In this document: positions 11,421 to 22,995 of the stretch, in pieces
Layout: the number at the start of each line of letters is the position of its first letter
How positions within the stretch are numbered: position 1 is the stretch's first letter
Source of the DNA: Tetracentron sinense
Lineage: Eukaryota > Streptophyta > Magnoliopsida > Trochodendrales > Trochodendraceae
Length of the DNA: 64,000 nucleotides
Assembly: GCA_015143295.1 (NCBI GenBank)
Contig: CM026568.1
Span: forward strand, 21,706,607-21,770,606
Direction of reading: 5' to 3'
Notes under the pieces: model-generated
Told to the model about the DNA's origin: nothing
What the model saw: the letters and a program-made list of their open reading frames with translations, nothing else
Databases searched by the model: none
Program-made: the position numbers and the translations under genes

Positions 11421-11654
11421 TTCTTGAAGTTTTTGGGTGTTCTGATTCCGTTTTTGGGGTCCATTTTGACTTCTGAGCACTGTAAATAGCTGTTTTAGTG
11501 CATGAATATGATTTTCCTATGGTTTTGACATTAAATAAAGGAAAAACTTGATGCTTTTACCCAAAATTAATATCAAGAATTAAAGTTAGATCATCCTATG
11601 GGGTTTAGGTTTGATCTGTAAGGCGTTCGTTCGACTGGTCATAATCAAATTAGG

Positions 11655-11975
11655 TTAGATTGTCTTGCCCAAAGGTGACCGTCCTATGGAGGTTATGATT
11701 TTTCGAATTTAGGGATTTCAATCTCTTTAAGATCGCGAGTTTGCACTCACCTACATTGAATAGCTAGTCTTGCCCAAAGGTGTCTAGGGACTTCTTGTAG
11801 ACTGAGTGGGGCAGAATGATTTGTGCGTGGCGGTGAGAGAAGGATAACCCTCTTGCCCAAAGGTGTAGAAGTGTCCTAATCAATCCAATACGTGATAGAT
11901 CAGTTCTGTGCACGACTGTTGTCGCCAATTGGGGGGTGAATTGCATGTCGAAATCTCTTGCCCAAATGTGTGATT
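11655..11975 (+). repeat. Four copies of CTTGCCCAAAGGTG in the leader
   Basis: CTTGCCCAAAGGTG (or ...AAATGTG) appears at about 11664, 11769, 11851 and 11959, at intervals of about 80-110 bp, just upstream of gag. The regular spacing suggests diverged tandem repeats in the untranslated leader, perhaps an RNA-level packaging or structure element; that role is inference. Confidence 0.75.
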
Positions 11976-12181
11976 AGATGATGCGCCCACCTGTCCCGTA
12001 AAGTGGAAGTAAGCAATTTTAAAGTAAACCACTTTAGCTATCCGGCTTAACCCCAAGACCGGATTAGAATCATAAAGCTTAAATAAAGTCATGCAATGAC
12101 AAGTATAAAGTAAATTACTATAATTTGTGCAATAATTTGTTAGACATACCATAATATAGTAAAACATTGACATTTTCAGAT

Positions 12182-13086
12182 ATGGATAGGTCTGTTGTTC
12201 AGAAACATTTGACTGGGATTGAGCCTCTGAATGGTTCAAACTATAGTTCTTGGAAGATGCAGCAGATATAGTTCTGGGTTGCCTTGATTACGACTTTGTC
12301 CTATTGGAGGAAAAGCCGGTTACTCCCACTGCTGAGTCTTCAGATTCAGATAAGTCTTTGTATTCGAAATGGGAGAAGGCCAATAGGATGACCATGATGA
12401 TCATTGGGGCTTCTGTTCAAGAAGCCATCAGAGGTGGTATTCCTGCTGCTGATACAGCTAAGGTTCTTCTTGAGACTATCAAGAAATAATTTATGGGATC
12501 TGTTAGGTCTCGTCAGTACAGTTGTTTGACTCAACTGATTTCATTGAAGTATGATGGTGCTGGAAATGTTCGGGAGCACATCTTGAAGATATCCAAGTTA
12601 ATTATCTCTCTTAGAGAACTTGGGTTGACAATTGAGGATGACCTCATGGTGCATTTGGCTGTAGCTTCACTTCCAAAATCATTTGATGCTTTTAAGGTTA
12701 ATTACAGTGCACAGGATAGGAAGTGGGATCTGCATGAACTGATAGCTGTGTGTGTTAGTGAGGAAGAGCGCTTGAAGCGTGGGAAAGCTGAGTATGCGAA
12801 CTTGGCTGTGAATTCTGGTAGTAAGAAGAATTTTAAGAATAAAGGGTTCAAGAAATCTAATTCACAGAATTTCTGGCAATGACAAAATTCAGGACAGAGT
12901 TCAGGTCATAATTTAGGAGAGATTTCGGGACATCAATTTCAGGGAAATGATAATACTGAAGAATCAGAGGAGATTGAGTGTTTCTTCTGTAAAGGGAAAT
13001 GTCACATGAAAAGAAACTGTTTCAAATATAAGGATTGGTGCAGGAAGAACAAAGGAGTTCATTCATCGGCGAAGCGCCAAGGCTGA
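12182..13086 (+). pseudogene. Ty1-copia gag polyprotein, broken
   Basis: The frame opens MDRSVVQKHLTGIEPLNGSN and YSSWKMQ, typical of the UBN2/gag N-terminus. It then needs a frameshift near 12255 to continue as VLGCLDYDFVLLEEKP. A TAA at 12487-12489 (where glutamine would be expected) and a TGA at 12880-12882 interrupt it. The middle (YDGAGNVREHILKISKL, then VHLAVASLPKSFDAFKVNY) is the characteristic gag core. The C-terminal zinc knuckle CX2CX4HX4C (C-FF-C-KGKC-H-MKRN-C) is intact near 12980-13022, and the frame ends at TGA 13084-13086. Gag would form the virus-like particle. One frameshift and two stops mark this as a pseudogene. Confidence 0.9.
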
Positions 13087-14408
13087 TGAGCTGCTGATTT
13101 TTGAAGAACTCTACACCAACAGTATTGGAGGCTGTTAGAACTTGCTGATTAGTGTTAGACTTTGTTTCTGGTTTTTACTATTAGATGTTATTTTCATTGT
13201 GCCGTTGTTTAGGCGAGATATTATTGGATTGGATACAGTTTAATTTTATCATTGAGGGGAGTACACTCTCAATCAGACATATTTTTCAGACAGTTAGTAG
13301 TAATTTATTAGTAGATGATCTTTATTAGCTAAACTTGGACTCGTATTTTATATCATTCTTGTTGTATGTTTGTTAACATCAGACATATGTTAAGGTCAGT
13401 GAGAGCAGGTTTTTAAGTTATATTTTGGATATCAAGATTACCAGAGATCATATTTCTAGACGTTTGGAGTTATCTCATAGGATTTCAGTTTAGTTTACAA
13501 GAGATATATCGAACTAGAAATTTAAAAGTTATTCAGACTCTGATTTTGCTTGATTTCAAGATAGTTCGAAATTCTCATCAGATTATGTGTTGTTGAATAT
13601 TTGAATTATAAACATGTTAAGTAAAGAACACTCCATCAGAAATTTTTTAAAGAACTTGTCACTATTATGGAACCTTTTAGAATCGTTTGATTCTTTTATT
13701 TAGTAGGAGTATTGTTCATTGTTTTATATTTCAGACATTTATATGATATACATGTCATTGTTTTACACTCTCAGATATTGATATGTTATGGTTATGCAAA
13801 TTAAATAATTGATGCATCATTTGATTATAGTCATATAATTGAACTGCACGTGCAAAAGGTAAAGACATCAAGTGATGGACTTCACATGACGGATGTCATT
13901 GATGTCAGGTTTGCCCGAGAGCCTCGCACAAAGCTCTCAAGTTGCTTGGGCTGAACATGTTTGGGCACCATGTTTGAGGCCTTCATTCTGGATACAAGGT
14001 GATGGACTTCACATGGCGGTTGCCGTAAAGTATCGGAATGACATGCATATGCTTAAATGCATGTAGCGTGGACAATTTTGGACGTATACATTTTGATCAC
14101 ATAGGGTTGTGTATAGTCCATATCACACTATACCTTGCCACCATAAAGAACCGCTCTGAAACACTAGTATTACTAGCTGTTTGACCATGGAGTGGCTTGT
14201 ATCATAGTAAATGAACACTAGTAGATGCTAAATACTTCCATGATCACCGTTAGTGGTGCTTTTGAATCAAAGTGACAGTTAAAGAACACTTAATTCTCGA
14301 CAGCAATGTTTTTCAAAATTAAAAGAGTGGTCACTCATGTTTTTAAGGTTGTTCAATCCGAAAAGTCATTTTATTTTATTTAAGGATTGCTTGGACCAAG
14401 TGGGAGAT
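13087..14408 (+). other. Non-coding 3' internal region of the copia element
   Basis: No pol frame can be read. Scattered copies of CAGACATAT/CAGATATTGATATG-like sequence occur at 13270-13800. The last part ends in a purine-rich tract beside the 3' LTR. Confidence 0.7.
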
Positions 14409-14893
14409 TGTTAGGGTTTTTCTTATTAAATAAAAACCTATGTGGTCTGGCGCAATCCTTAGTTTTCAAAACTCGGATTGTATTGCTGTCAATAGAGAAT
14501 GTTAAGGATAATGGGTCCCACTAAAGAGATGTGATCAAACAGGGACTCTTTAAGTGTTATTAAAGCTAACAACATGGTCAGGGTTGGCGACCGTTAGATC
14601 TTTGGTGTGATCCCTCTTAACCTTTGGATCTTATGATGGGTAGGGTTCCAAGGGTATATAAAGCAAAGAGGGGGTCCCTCTTTTCTCTTACGTCAATTGG
14701 AAGCCCCATTGAATCAGACCTAAGGAGAAAAGAGAAGACTCTCTCATTCCTCTCAAGCGCCGAGAAACACAGCATCACACCGTGAAGGGAATAGGAAAAT
14801 TCCAGCGATAGGTACGAGATCATCTCTTTTAATCTGTGTCCCATTTTGATTATGAATTCTAGAAAAGTTGATTGCATGGTCTAGATCCAGGAT
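14409..14893 (+). repeat. 3' LTR of the copia element, truncated
   Basis: It matches the 5' LTR from TGTTAGGG to CCAGGAT, then stops 48 bp short. Unrelated sequence follows (GCGTCACATATG). Confidence 0.9.
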
Positions 14894-14979
14894 GCGTCAC
14901 ATATGTTTACGTGCAGTAAGTTACCACGGGTTGCTTTGCTTTTGATCTCCTTGCCAGCATGACCTGGATAAGATCTCAA

Positions 14980-15310
14980 GTCATAAACAAATAAACCCCG
15001 TGGATTTAAGTATGTCCGCGTGTGGGGGGCAAGTGATGAACATGGAAATAATAGACATTAATTGCATTTTCACAGTTTGTCGTCAAGAAGACAAAATTCC
15101 ATCTTCAATTTTTATTATTTTTGTTTTTTTGTAAATGTCTCCTCGATGTCATGCAAACAACCCTGTGGATCTATGCATGTCCACATGTGTGAGGGCATCA
15201 CTACAGAGAAATGATTGGCAATTTCACACAGTGTCGTCTTGAATGCAAAATTTAAATTTTATTTTACACGTCTCCTCGATATCATGGATACAACCCCGTG
15301 GCCAGCCGAC
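14980..15310. repeat. Diverged tandem repeats of about 140-165 bp
   Basis: Three blocks share CCCCGTGGATTTAAG/CCCTGTGGATCTATG-like sequence. After it come CATGTCCRCRTGTG, CATTTTCACAGTTTGTCGTC/CAATTTCACACAGTGTCGTC and TCTCCTCGATRTCATG. Confidence 0.65.
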
Positions 15311-15619
15311 AAGCCTGGTATCCCAACTCCAATAAAATCAAACTTGGCTTACCCATCTCTTGGTTTTCACCATATTTTGCTTCTCTAGTATTATATTAAG
15401 AGGACGAACTTGGATGGTTCCTTCACAGCTTCATGTGCATATATGAAATATCCAGGCAAAAATATGTTGCCCCTCCCAAACGCCAGTGTTTCCGGATAAC
15501 ATGTTTCTCGCATTTGTTTGTAATGCAGCAAAACTAGGGTGTTCTACTTACTTTGAATTGATGCTCCCATGTGTCTTTTTGGCAACAATGGCGGAAGATT
15601 TAAGCGATACGGGCCGTGT

Positions 15620-15708
15620 CGCAAGATCCATGTTTCTGATACTGCCCATATCGCAAGATCCATGTTTCTGATACTGCCCATATCGCAAGATCCATGTTTC
15701 TGATACTT
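15620..15708. repeat. 32-bp tandem repeat, 2.8 copies
   Basis: Copies start at 15620, 15652 and 15684 with CGCAAGATCCATGTTTCTGA and are essentially identical. The short ORFs here are repeat translations. Confidence 0.9.
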
Positions 15709-17456
15709 AGAGAGGGCGTTTGACAACATTATTATTAAGTACTTATTTACTTATTAATGAAAATAAATACTTATTCATAAATAAATTTATTTGGTAACAA
15801 TAAATCACACTATAAAATTAAAGGCTTTTAGTAACGGTTCAACACCGGCGCTAAATATACTTAAACCATCACTATTAATAATACTGATGGTCTAAAGTAA
15901 CCGTTGGTATTGGTCTTGTCAGGAAAACATATAGCGGTGTCGAGCAACGCCGCTATAGATCATATAAATAACAGTGTTTACTAAATGTCGTTAATGACTA
16001 GATCTATAATGGTGTTGCAAATCGCCGTTGTTAATTTATCTATAATGACGTCTGTAACCTGTCGTTAATGATAATATCTATACCGGAGTATAATAAACGC
16101 CGGTATAAATCTATTCATTAATACCATTTAGTAAATGTCGTTACTTACGAGAATCGATAGCGACTGTATTAAACCGCCGCTGATAGTAATTAATAAATAA
16201 AAGCATTTTATTTTATGTTTTATTTTTTTTATCTATATTATTTTGTACTTGTAAACAATATACAAAAAAAAAGGCATTCATATAATTTTCTACTTATAAT
16301 CTATCCAAAACAATCAATATCATACAATATAAAATATTCATCCAATCATAATACCCATGTACCCATATTGTAATAATAAAAATATATACATGTTCATAAA
16401 AAAATGTCGGGTAGTAAAAAAAAAGAAAACCCCTATGTCTGCCTATCTCCCTCCGGCTGGCTCCCTCCTCCTGCTCTAAAACCCAACAAATGCGTGCGTT
16501 ACTGGCTCTCTCCTACAAAGACAATAAAATACAATTGATTATTATAATGTCGAAATGATAAAATTTAAGGATTTTATAATTAATTAATATGCAAAACAAA
16601 CAAGGTCATCTCAGATTTTTCATACATATAGGCTGAATTCCAACTTTTTAAGTATACTTTGGTCTAAACCTACAAACGCGCACCAAATCCTAAACCTACA
16701 AACATGCATCCGAATGAACTAATCCTTCCTTGTCAGGGTTGAGACACTCTTCGTTACAAAAAAAATATATATTAAAGAATTAGTCTGCAAGTACTCTCAA
16801 ATCCTAATTGTTTAACAGTTTGGATTAGAGCTGATGTGACATTAGAAAAGATAAAATAAGTCAAGCTAAATCTTACCTCAGTGGTTAGTTATAGACAATT
16901 AGGATTAGGGACTACATTTGAGAGTATCCATAGACGAACTCTATTTTTAATTGTTGTCCTATTAAGAAAGTGGCCAAAAAATCATCTTTAGTGTTTGCTT
17001 TATATTAAAAATTCTGTAAATGACGCTTAAAAGAGCATTAAGGTCGATACTCCATTTTTGTTCATAAAATTTACGAATATGCCTTTGTTTTAACCGATTG
17101 CAAATGTAACCCATTAGACCATCAATTTGTGTTGCTTTATTGTTCTAAGAGTGAAATTTGTTTTGAATTCTCCGAATAGGACTAGCATTTCTCATATAAG
17201 AATATAGTACAATTCATAAATGGTTGTTTTGAAAAATATAATAAAAATTATGAAAAAAAAAATTTCATCATAGAACCTGCATCTCTCTCTTCTTTCTTAT
17301 TGCAAATTCTTTCAAGAGCATATAAGTATTTGTAAATAATCAGTTTGATTCTAGCTCTCTTTAATTCTCTATTTTTTTCTAAAATTAGAATCAAATATAG
17401 AAGACCGAATTGGTTAGGAGTAAGGAAACGCATGTCCAACAAGATACAATCCCTGG

Positions 17457-17789
17457 CTCCGTTCTTTTGATGGAACTTTTAAAGTCTAGAACTTTCATTG
17501 TTTTATGCCTAATTTTACTTAATGTTTGGAACTATATTATTCCATAGAATGCAAAAAGTTCTACAAATATAAAACTTTCAAGTTCCACAAAAAAAAATTT
17601 GATTTTTTAAGTTCCATAAATGTGGAACTTTTAATTAAATTGAACTCAATAAATCCAAGATATATATCATTGATATATATCATTGGTAAAAGGATGAAAA
17701 ACCTCTCCCCTATCTTCCTAGACTCTTGTCTCTTGTTATAAAACATTAATGTTCCGGACTTTTAAAAGTTCCACCAAAAGAACGGAGCC
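17457..17789. mobile_element. MITE nested in the CACTA element
   Basis: Perfect outer terminal inverted repeats GGCTCCGTTCTTTTG (left) and CAAAAGAACGGAGCC (right) continue into GGAACTTTTAAAGTC/GACTTTTAAAAGTTCC with one gap. The interior repeats GGAACTT motifs. No target duplication is obvious, so the superfamily is undetermined. Confidence 0.8.
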
Positions 17790-18439
17790 TTATGTGTATT
17801 GAAACATTATACATTTCTTACACAAAGGTGTAAGCTGATATGTTTTAGCCCGACCTAGTTGAAGGGCATGAGCTGATAACCTAGTTGAAAATACATCTTA
17901 TTAAAGGAAGGCATTGATAGAATGGCGTGGGATAATAAAGTGTACATGATGAGATACAAGTGTATCTCATCGCAAGATGATTTGAATTTGAATTAATTAA
18001 GTTAGGTAAAATTAGATTCGATTTGATTTGGTTCATGCATTTATCTAGAGTAAACTAACTAAGCTACTTACAAGTTTTAACTAAACTATTTTAAAACAAA
18101 CCAAGTTAACTAAGCTTCTACAGATTTTTAAAAAACAACCAAACCATTCACGTATTCATGCAATCCCTACTCTCAACCGAAAACCAAGGAACCTTTCAAA
18201 TATCCATTTTCTTATGATCTCAAATATAGATGAATGTGATGAATGTATCAGAGAAATAATCAGAAGAATAAGTTAAATCAAAGACACTAAAAACATATAC
18301 ATATATTAACATTAGAAAAAACAATGAAATTAAAGTACACCCATACATAAGCACACTCATACTTACCGGAGGAACCAAAGTGGAGAGGTTGCTGGCGTGG
18401 GGATGGTGGAGCCGTTGGAGAGGTTGTTGTCATGAAACC

Positions 18440-18960
18440 AAAAAAAAAGAGTTTGAGAGAGAGAAAGAACTTGAGCAGAGAGAGAGAGAGAGAAAAAAAA
18501 ATTACCGGAAAACGAGATGGCCAGAGAAGGTGGTAGATCCCTTCAGGCCGAAAACCTGTACACACCCAACTGTTAGAGCAGAGAGAGAGAGAGAGAGAGA
18601 GAGTTAGAGCAGAGAGAGAGCAGACACACACACACACACACAGAGTAGAGAGAAATTTACCGGAGCACAAGATGGCTGGAGAAACCCTGGAGAGGGAGGG
18701 GCAGTGGCCGAAGAAACCCTAGAGAGAGAGAGAGAGTTAAAGAGGAGAGAGAGAAAGAAAGAGAGATAACTTGAAAGCAGAGAAGTGTCCGGAGCGATGA
18801 AGCTCGCCGGAGTGATGAAGGTGATGATTGGATTGTTGTCGTGGTAGTATGGGCTTCGCCGGAGTAGGGAGCAGAAGCAGGGAGCACGAAGTAGAGGAAA
18901 AGATGAGGGAAAGAGGAAAAGAATTAGGGAAAGAGAAAAAGATCGGAGCCCTAAATCCCC
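18440..18960. repeat. GA- and CA-microsatellite-rich region in the CACTA element
   Basis: Runs of (GA)n at about 18480-18495, 18585-18602 and 18723-18737, plus (CA)n at about 18626-18641, are separated by ACCGGA/GCCGGAG modules. Long frames on the minus strand consist of SLSLSL-type residues, so I do not call them genes. Confidence 0.8.
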
Positions 18961-19414
18961 AAATATGGGACCTTTAGCAGCGGTTTTCAAACACGCCGCT
19001 AAAGACCATTAAAAATCGCTGCAATTGGATTGGCGCGAGCCAGCTTCCGTGGCGGCTTCTTAGAAGCGTAGTTGAAGCTGGTTTCCCACCACACCTTTAA
19101 TAGTGTTTTTGTAGAAAACGCCGCTAAAAATTTACCAGTAACGGCGTTTTTTTTACCGTACGCCGCTATACATGGTTCTCATCATGCCTTTAGCAGCATT
19201 TTATTAAAAAAAAACCTCTATATGTCATCTTCAGTGGCGTTTTCCTCTAAATGCCACTAAAAGTTCACCACTATAGCCCTTTACTTTTGTAGTGATTAAC
19301 AATAAGTAAAAGTGGTTAGGAGCACAAAAAAGTACTTATAAATAAGTAACTTCATACCTACTTATTTACAAAAAAATACTTATTCATAAAAAAAATACAT
19401 ATTTATAAAAATGG

Positions 19415-21053
19415 GAAAATCTAGGATTTTCTAAGGATTTATAACTAGAAAAGAGGAGAAGCGATTGGAGATTGAAATCAAAAGCTATTCTCAAGCGATA
19501 GATCGTAGAGAAGCGATCATGAGAGGTAAATATGAATTTTCTTCTATCAATAGAATAATCATTGATGTAAATAAGAAAAAAAAATGTTAAGATTCAAAAA
19601 AAGAATCAGATCTAAGCATGTCTATACAATGCATATCCCTTATTAAAAAAAAATTTGATTTTTAGAGATATTTTCATTATGATTTTCGTTATGTATATCA
19701 ACAAGGGAAAAAAGAATAAATTTTGTGGTTTATGTATGGATTGAGAATAGAGGAAGGGATGAATGTTGGATTTGTGGGATGCTTATAATTTTGATGCAGA
19801 AATTGTGATGTGATGTGAAACTAGAGCTTTTGTCAAATTAATTATATGCTTGAAATTGATACATGATTATTTGATTGGTTTCATTATTTTATTATGAGAA
19901 CCCTATGGAGCATGTTTTAAATTGTTTAACCATGAGAATTATTATATGCTTTAATTTAATGTATGATATACAAGTTGGATGGATGATATATGTTTGGTTA
20001 AAAAAAACCGTGAATTATGGTTGTTTGGCTTTGGAGTATTATCATGGCAGCGTTAGTCATTATGATGAATCTTCGAGAGCCCTTGATCGATAATTTAGGA
20101 TGCGATTTAATTGAGGGTTATCATCGTTCACTCACACTCACTCATGATATCGAATATGTACAAGCATAATAAGAAGCAAGATTACGAGTACATAAGTACA
20201 CAAACTTGAATACCTTATTGAGTTTTATACTACCCAAATACCAACAAGTCTAAGTTCAAGGCAAGATAAGTCAAGTAAGTTAATCACAAGCAAGTTGTGT
20301 GCACCAGATAATGTGTTAAGTCGTATGCACTGGATAATATGTAAAAATATGTGGTACATCGGAAAGTAGATATATGTTAGTCTTTACCCATATATGGGGC
20401 AGAGTTATTTTAAGTTATTGCATGGTACATGTTGTTTGATTCATTCACGGACAAGAAAGACAAGTCAGAAAAGAAAGATAAGTCAGAAAAATAATAAATA
20501 CAAGTACAAGTGAGCACAATAAAGAATTGAAAAGAAAAGATGTTTCTGTACTCTGATTTATATACGTGTACATGTATTGTTAATCCATGTTTGATGCTTT
20601 ATATTAATGTTATATTTTTGTTAGTTAAGAGTTTATATACGTTGAGTGTTTTCAATACTCCGCCGAACTGTTATTTTCGGCAGTTTCAATGTTTGATATT
20701 TACGCATCTGGACCGTGGGAAGGGGAAGAATACGTAGAGGAAGAAGATCCAACAAGTGATTATCCCGAGGGTGAATGAAATCTGGATCGTTGGTCGTATT
20801 CTGGAAATTGATTTATTAGTATTTAAATTGAGTTTAAGAAATTGTAATAGAATTGACTTTGAATTTATGGTTAGATTAAATTTATGGTTAAGAATCACGA
20901 AGATGATTCAAATTTCCCTATTTAGTTATTATTAAGGAAAAATGTTCAGGTTCACATTTTAAATTGCCTTAAATGCTTATGAAAAGATGGTATGAGGGTT
21001 AAGTCACGTGCTAATGTCTCACTTTAACCTAAGTGAGATTTTGAGGCATGACA
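19415..21053 (+). mobile_element. LTR-C, 5'-truncated relative of LTR-A/B
   Basis: The right end ATTTTGAGGCATGACA corresponds to ATTTTGGGGTCGTTACA of LTR-A and ATTTTGGGGCGCGACA of LTR-B. Before it come ACTCCGCCGAACTG...GGCAG and GGACCGTGGGAAGG...TACGTAGAGGAAGAAG, the counterpart of the LTR-A 2390-2470 block. The palindrome cluster and TATA region are missing. The left limit is approximate. Confidence 0.6.
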
Positions 21054-21061
21054 TTAATGCT

Positions 21062-21202
21062 ATGTTTGGTTGTCGAGAAAATAGGTGAAAACATGGAAAA
21101 TAAAAGAAAATTTTGGATTTCTAATACAATTCTTAACTGTGTTTTGTCCAATTTTCTTTTTTTTTTTCCATGTTTTTATTTATTTCCTCGACAACCAAAC
21201 AT
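21062..21202. mobile_element. hAT-like MITE (family H1, copy 1)
   Basis: Terminal inverted repeats ATGTTTGGTTGTCGAGAAAA (left) and CTCGACAACCAAACAT (right) are followed by matching AAAACATGG/CCATGTTTTT. The interior is AT-rich. Related copies lie at 28645-28778 (MYB intron 2) and, with different ends, at 33515-33745. Confidence 0.75.
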
Positions 21203-21206
21203 GGGA

Positions 21207-21420
21207 TAAGTGAGTACGTGAAAGAAAAGAAAAGAAAAGAAAAGAAATTTAAATTTTCTCTCAAAATAAGCATCAAAAGATGGAAGAAGTTTTAGGAAAA
21301 AATTTGTCACTACTAAGAAAGTGCAAGAAAATAAAAGTGTGTTTATTACACACCGAATGCAAGAAAAGTGTAAGAAAATCCACTTTTCTTTTACTTTCTC
21401 ACCAAACGGACACACCTTTA
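21207..21420. mobile_element. MITE (family H2, copy 1), left end damaged
   Basis: It aligns with 33530-33745: GTGAAAGAAAAGAAAAG, then CATCAAAAGATGGAAGAAG, and TTTTACTTTCTCACCAAACG at the right. The left inverted repeat is replaced where MITE H1 abuts it. Confidence 0.7.
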
Positions 21421-21843
21421 GTGTACTCTTCCTTTTTTTTTATGAGGATCCGGTCCCAAGAGGGTGTGATGGTGATATATCTACATGTTCCACTAACTCG
21501 AACATTTACCAACCCTGCTAACTGGGGCAGCTAGGCCAGTCAAAGATATTTTTGATTTTTTCTAAAAAGCAAGGATATATAGGTGGGTGTACCCTAAGGG
21601 TGTGTGAATCTTAACCACAGTTAAGTGTGTTAAAATGGACACATAGCGACCTTAGCGGCATAACTGAAGCCTCAAGTTCGGTTATAAGTTATAACCGTAA
21701 AGGATTTCATTCCTTATTTACCATGCCATGATAGGGAAAGAAAATGGCGGGACCACTCACCAGTGTACATGTATCGTACACCCTTGACCCTTCTGGTCTA
21801 CTACTTTTTCATTCAACGTCATCTACCATTCCCATCACAATCT
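21421..21843. other. Intergenic, nothing recognised
   Basis: Mixed sequence without repeats or coding signal apart from short chance frames. Confidence 0.4.
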
Positions 21844-21852
21844 ATTTCAAAT

Positions 21853-22144
21853 GGCCTCAGGTTGTCTCTGGTGAAGCCAGAAACCCCTCTCAGGGTTCCA
21901 TATATTGTGTGACAGTTGGCGTAAAAATGGGGAGAAGTCATTTTATTTTCTCCCCATGATTTTAACTTCTCCCCATTTGATATCTCTCCCCCTTATTCTC
22001 ACACACTTATCCCCACATGTCTTATTATATGTGGGGAAGTTAAAATCATGGCCCCCATGATTTTGACTTCTCCACCACTTGTCCCCTATTCTATGGAACC
22101 CTAAGACAAGTCCTTTCTGGCTTCGCCAGAGACAATCCAAAGCC
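21853..22144. mobile_element. Mutator-like MITE (family M1, copy 2)
   Basis: Flanking 9-bp direct repeats ATTTCAAAT (21844-21852) and ATTTCAAAC (22145-22153) differ at one base. The ends are GGCCTCAGGTTGTCTCTGG and CCAGAGACAATCCAAAGCC. It shares the GAAGCCAGAAA/TTTCTGGCTTCGCCAGA inverted ends and the GGAGAAGT...ACTTCTCC interior with the element at 5235-5546. Confidence 0.85.
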
Positions 22145-22170
22145 ATTTCAAACAAACAACACAGTACCAT

Positions 22171-22345
22171 GAGGCTAGCCTAGTGGTAGTGTATGTGTAC
22201 CCCCTCACTAAGAGGGAGGTTCCAGGATCAATCCGGAGGAGTGCGTTGTCACCCTTAGTCAAGTTTCAAAAGTTAGGCATTACCCGACCTTTAAAGATAC
22301 AAACCCTAGTTATCCCCAAAGTTAAGATGTACCCCCCAAAAAAAA
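22171..22345 (+). mobile_element. tRNA-derived SINE
   Basis: TAGCCTAGTGGTAGTG resembles an RNA polymerase III A box, and GGTTCCAGGATCAATCC about 35 nt later resembles a B box. A pyrimidine/A-rich tail (CCCCCCAAAAAAAAA) ends it. It is inserted close to the M1 MITE. Similar SINEs lie at 27193-27440 and 41581-41760. Confidence 0.6.
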
Positions 22346-22859
22346 ATTTGGTTTCAAACATACAAAGCTAGAAAAAGATGGTTTCAAATAAACAAAGCTA
22401 GGTCATAGTGGTATCAGTAAACGAGAGATTTATACAATGTAGTTTTTGCTCTACTTGGTTTAGAATTATTAGATGGGCTGGTAGTTGATTGATCATAATT
22501 GGATAGAGCTTCCGCTGTCTTATCACAATAAAGGTGTGGATCAGAGTCTCTGCACTACTATTCCAACAAGTTCATATGATTGCCTGGTTTTTAGATTTCT
22601 TCGTATGGGGATTGCTTGCCAGTTGCTATACTCTTCCCCCTAATGGACTCTCTCCTTTTCGGGGGCAAGAAGAAAAGATTATGCGTCAGCAGTTATGGAC
22701 GGGCCACCATAAAATCCTTGGTTTTTCCGGCTGAAAAAAGGGAGACTGCAATAGGGGAAGAGTGGGGGCTTGCAAAATCATTATAAAAAAAAAATGGTGA
22801 GGATAACTAGATGGATTGCACCCATTTTATCAAAGGGAATAATCCTCTGATTAGCAGAA
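22346..22859. other. Intergenic, possible retroelement 3' remnant
   Basis: A direct repeat of TGGTTTCAAAYAWACAAAGC (22352 and 22380) opens it. A stretch ending in an A-run (22780-22792) may be a LINE tail, but no domain can be read. Confidence 0.35.
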
Positions 22860-22995
22860 ATATTGTTGCACATTTATGCTTATTGGGTTAGGATCTGTTC
22901 TGGGTGGAGTCAACAACCACGTACTACACCCTCACGGGATTGAAACCGGGACCTCCCTCCTAGTGAGGGGGATACATAATCACTGGGCTCCACAG
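22860..22995 (-). mobile_element. SINE-like remnant
   Basis: On the minus strand GAGCCCAGTGATTATGTATC (A-box-like) is followed by GGAGGGAGGTCCCGGTTTCA and ATCCC (B-box-like), in the same order as the other SINEs here. The tail is not clear. Confidence 0.45.

Larger units (their letters stand above)
9897..14893 (+). mobile_element. Gag-only Ty1-copia retrotransposon (TR-GAG-like)
   Basis: Two LTRs in direct orientation (9897-10428 and 14409-14893) bound an internal region with a primer-binding site, a long leader, a broken gag gene and about 1.3 kb of non-coding 3' sequence. A purine-rich AAGTGGGAGA lies just before the 3' LTR. No protease, integrase, reverse transcriptase or RNase H frame is present between 13087 and 14408. 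Gag-only non-autonomous LTR elements are known in plants and are thought to move using proteins of full-length relatives. The 3' LTR lacks its last 48 bp. The gag gene is disabled, so this copy no longer encodes a working protein. Confidence 0.85.
15808..19294. mobile_element. Non-autonomous CACTA (En/Spm) transposon
   Basis: The left end reads CACTATAAAATTAAAGG and the right end, reverse-complemented, CACTACAAAAGTAAAGG. Both ends carry several hundred bases of subterminal repeats built around CGCCGCTATA/AACGCCGCTAAA in both orientations, the usual transposase-binding architecture of this superfamily. No TNP2-like transposase frame is present. The clear 3-bp target duplication expected is not seen (TCA left, ATT right). 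The element sits in AT-rich host sequence with similar AACAATAA stretches on both sides. A MITE (17457-17789) and GA/CA microsatellites lie inside. Confidence 0.85.

Noticed and set aside
10895..11480. Several overlapping 60-117 codon frames on both strands
   Set aside because: They lie in the GC-rich, repetitive leader of the copia element; open frames on both strands reflect composition.
18287..18990. Overlapping frames of 127 and 128 codons on the minus strand
   Set aside because: They read as Ser/Leu repeats from GA and CA microsatellites within a CACTA element.
22171..22260. tRNA gene
   Set aside because: A- and B-box-like motifs are present, but no cloverleaf can be folded and a SINE body with tail follows.
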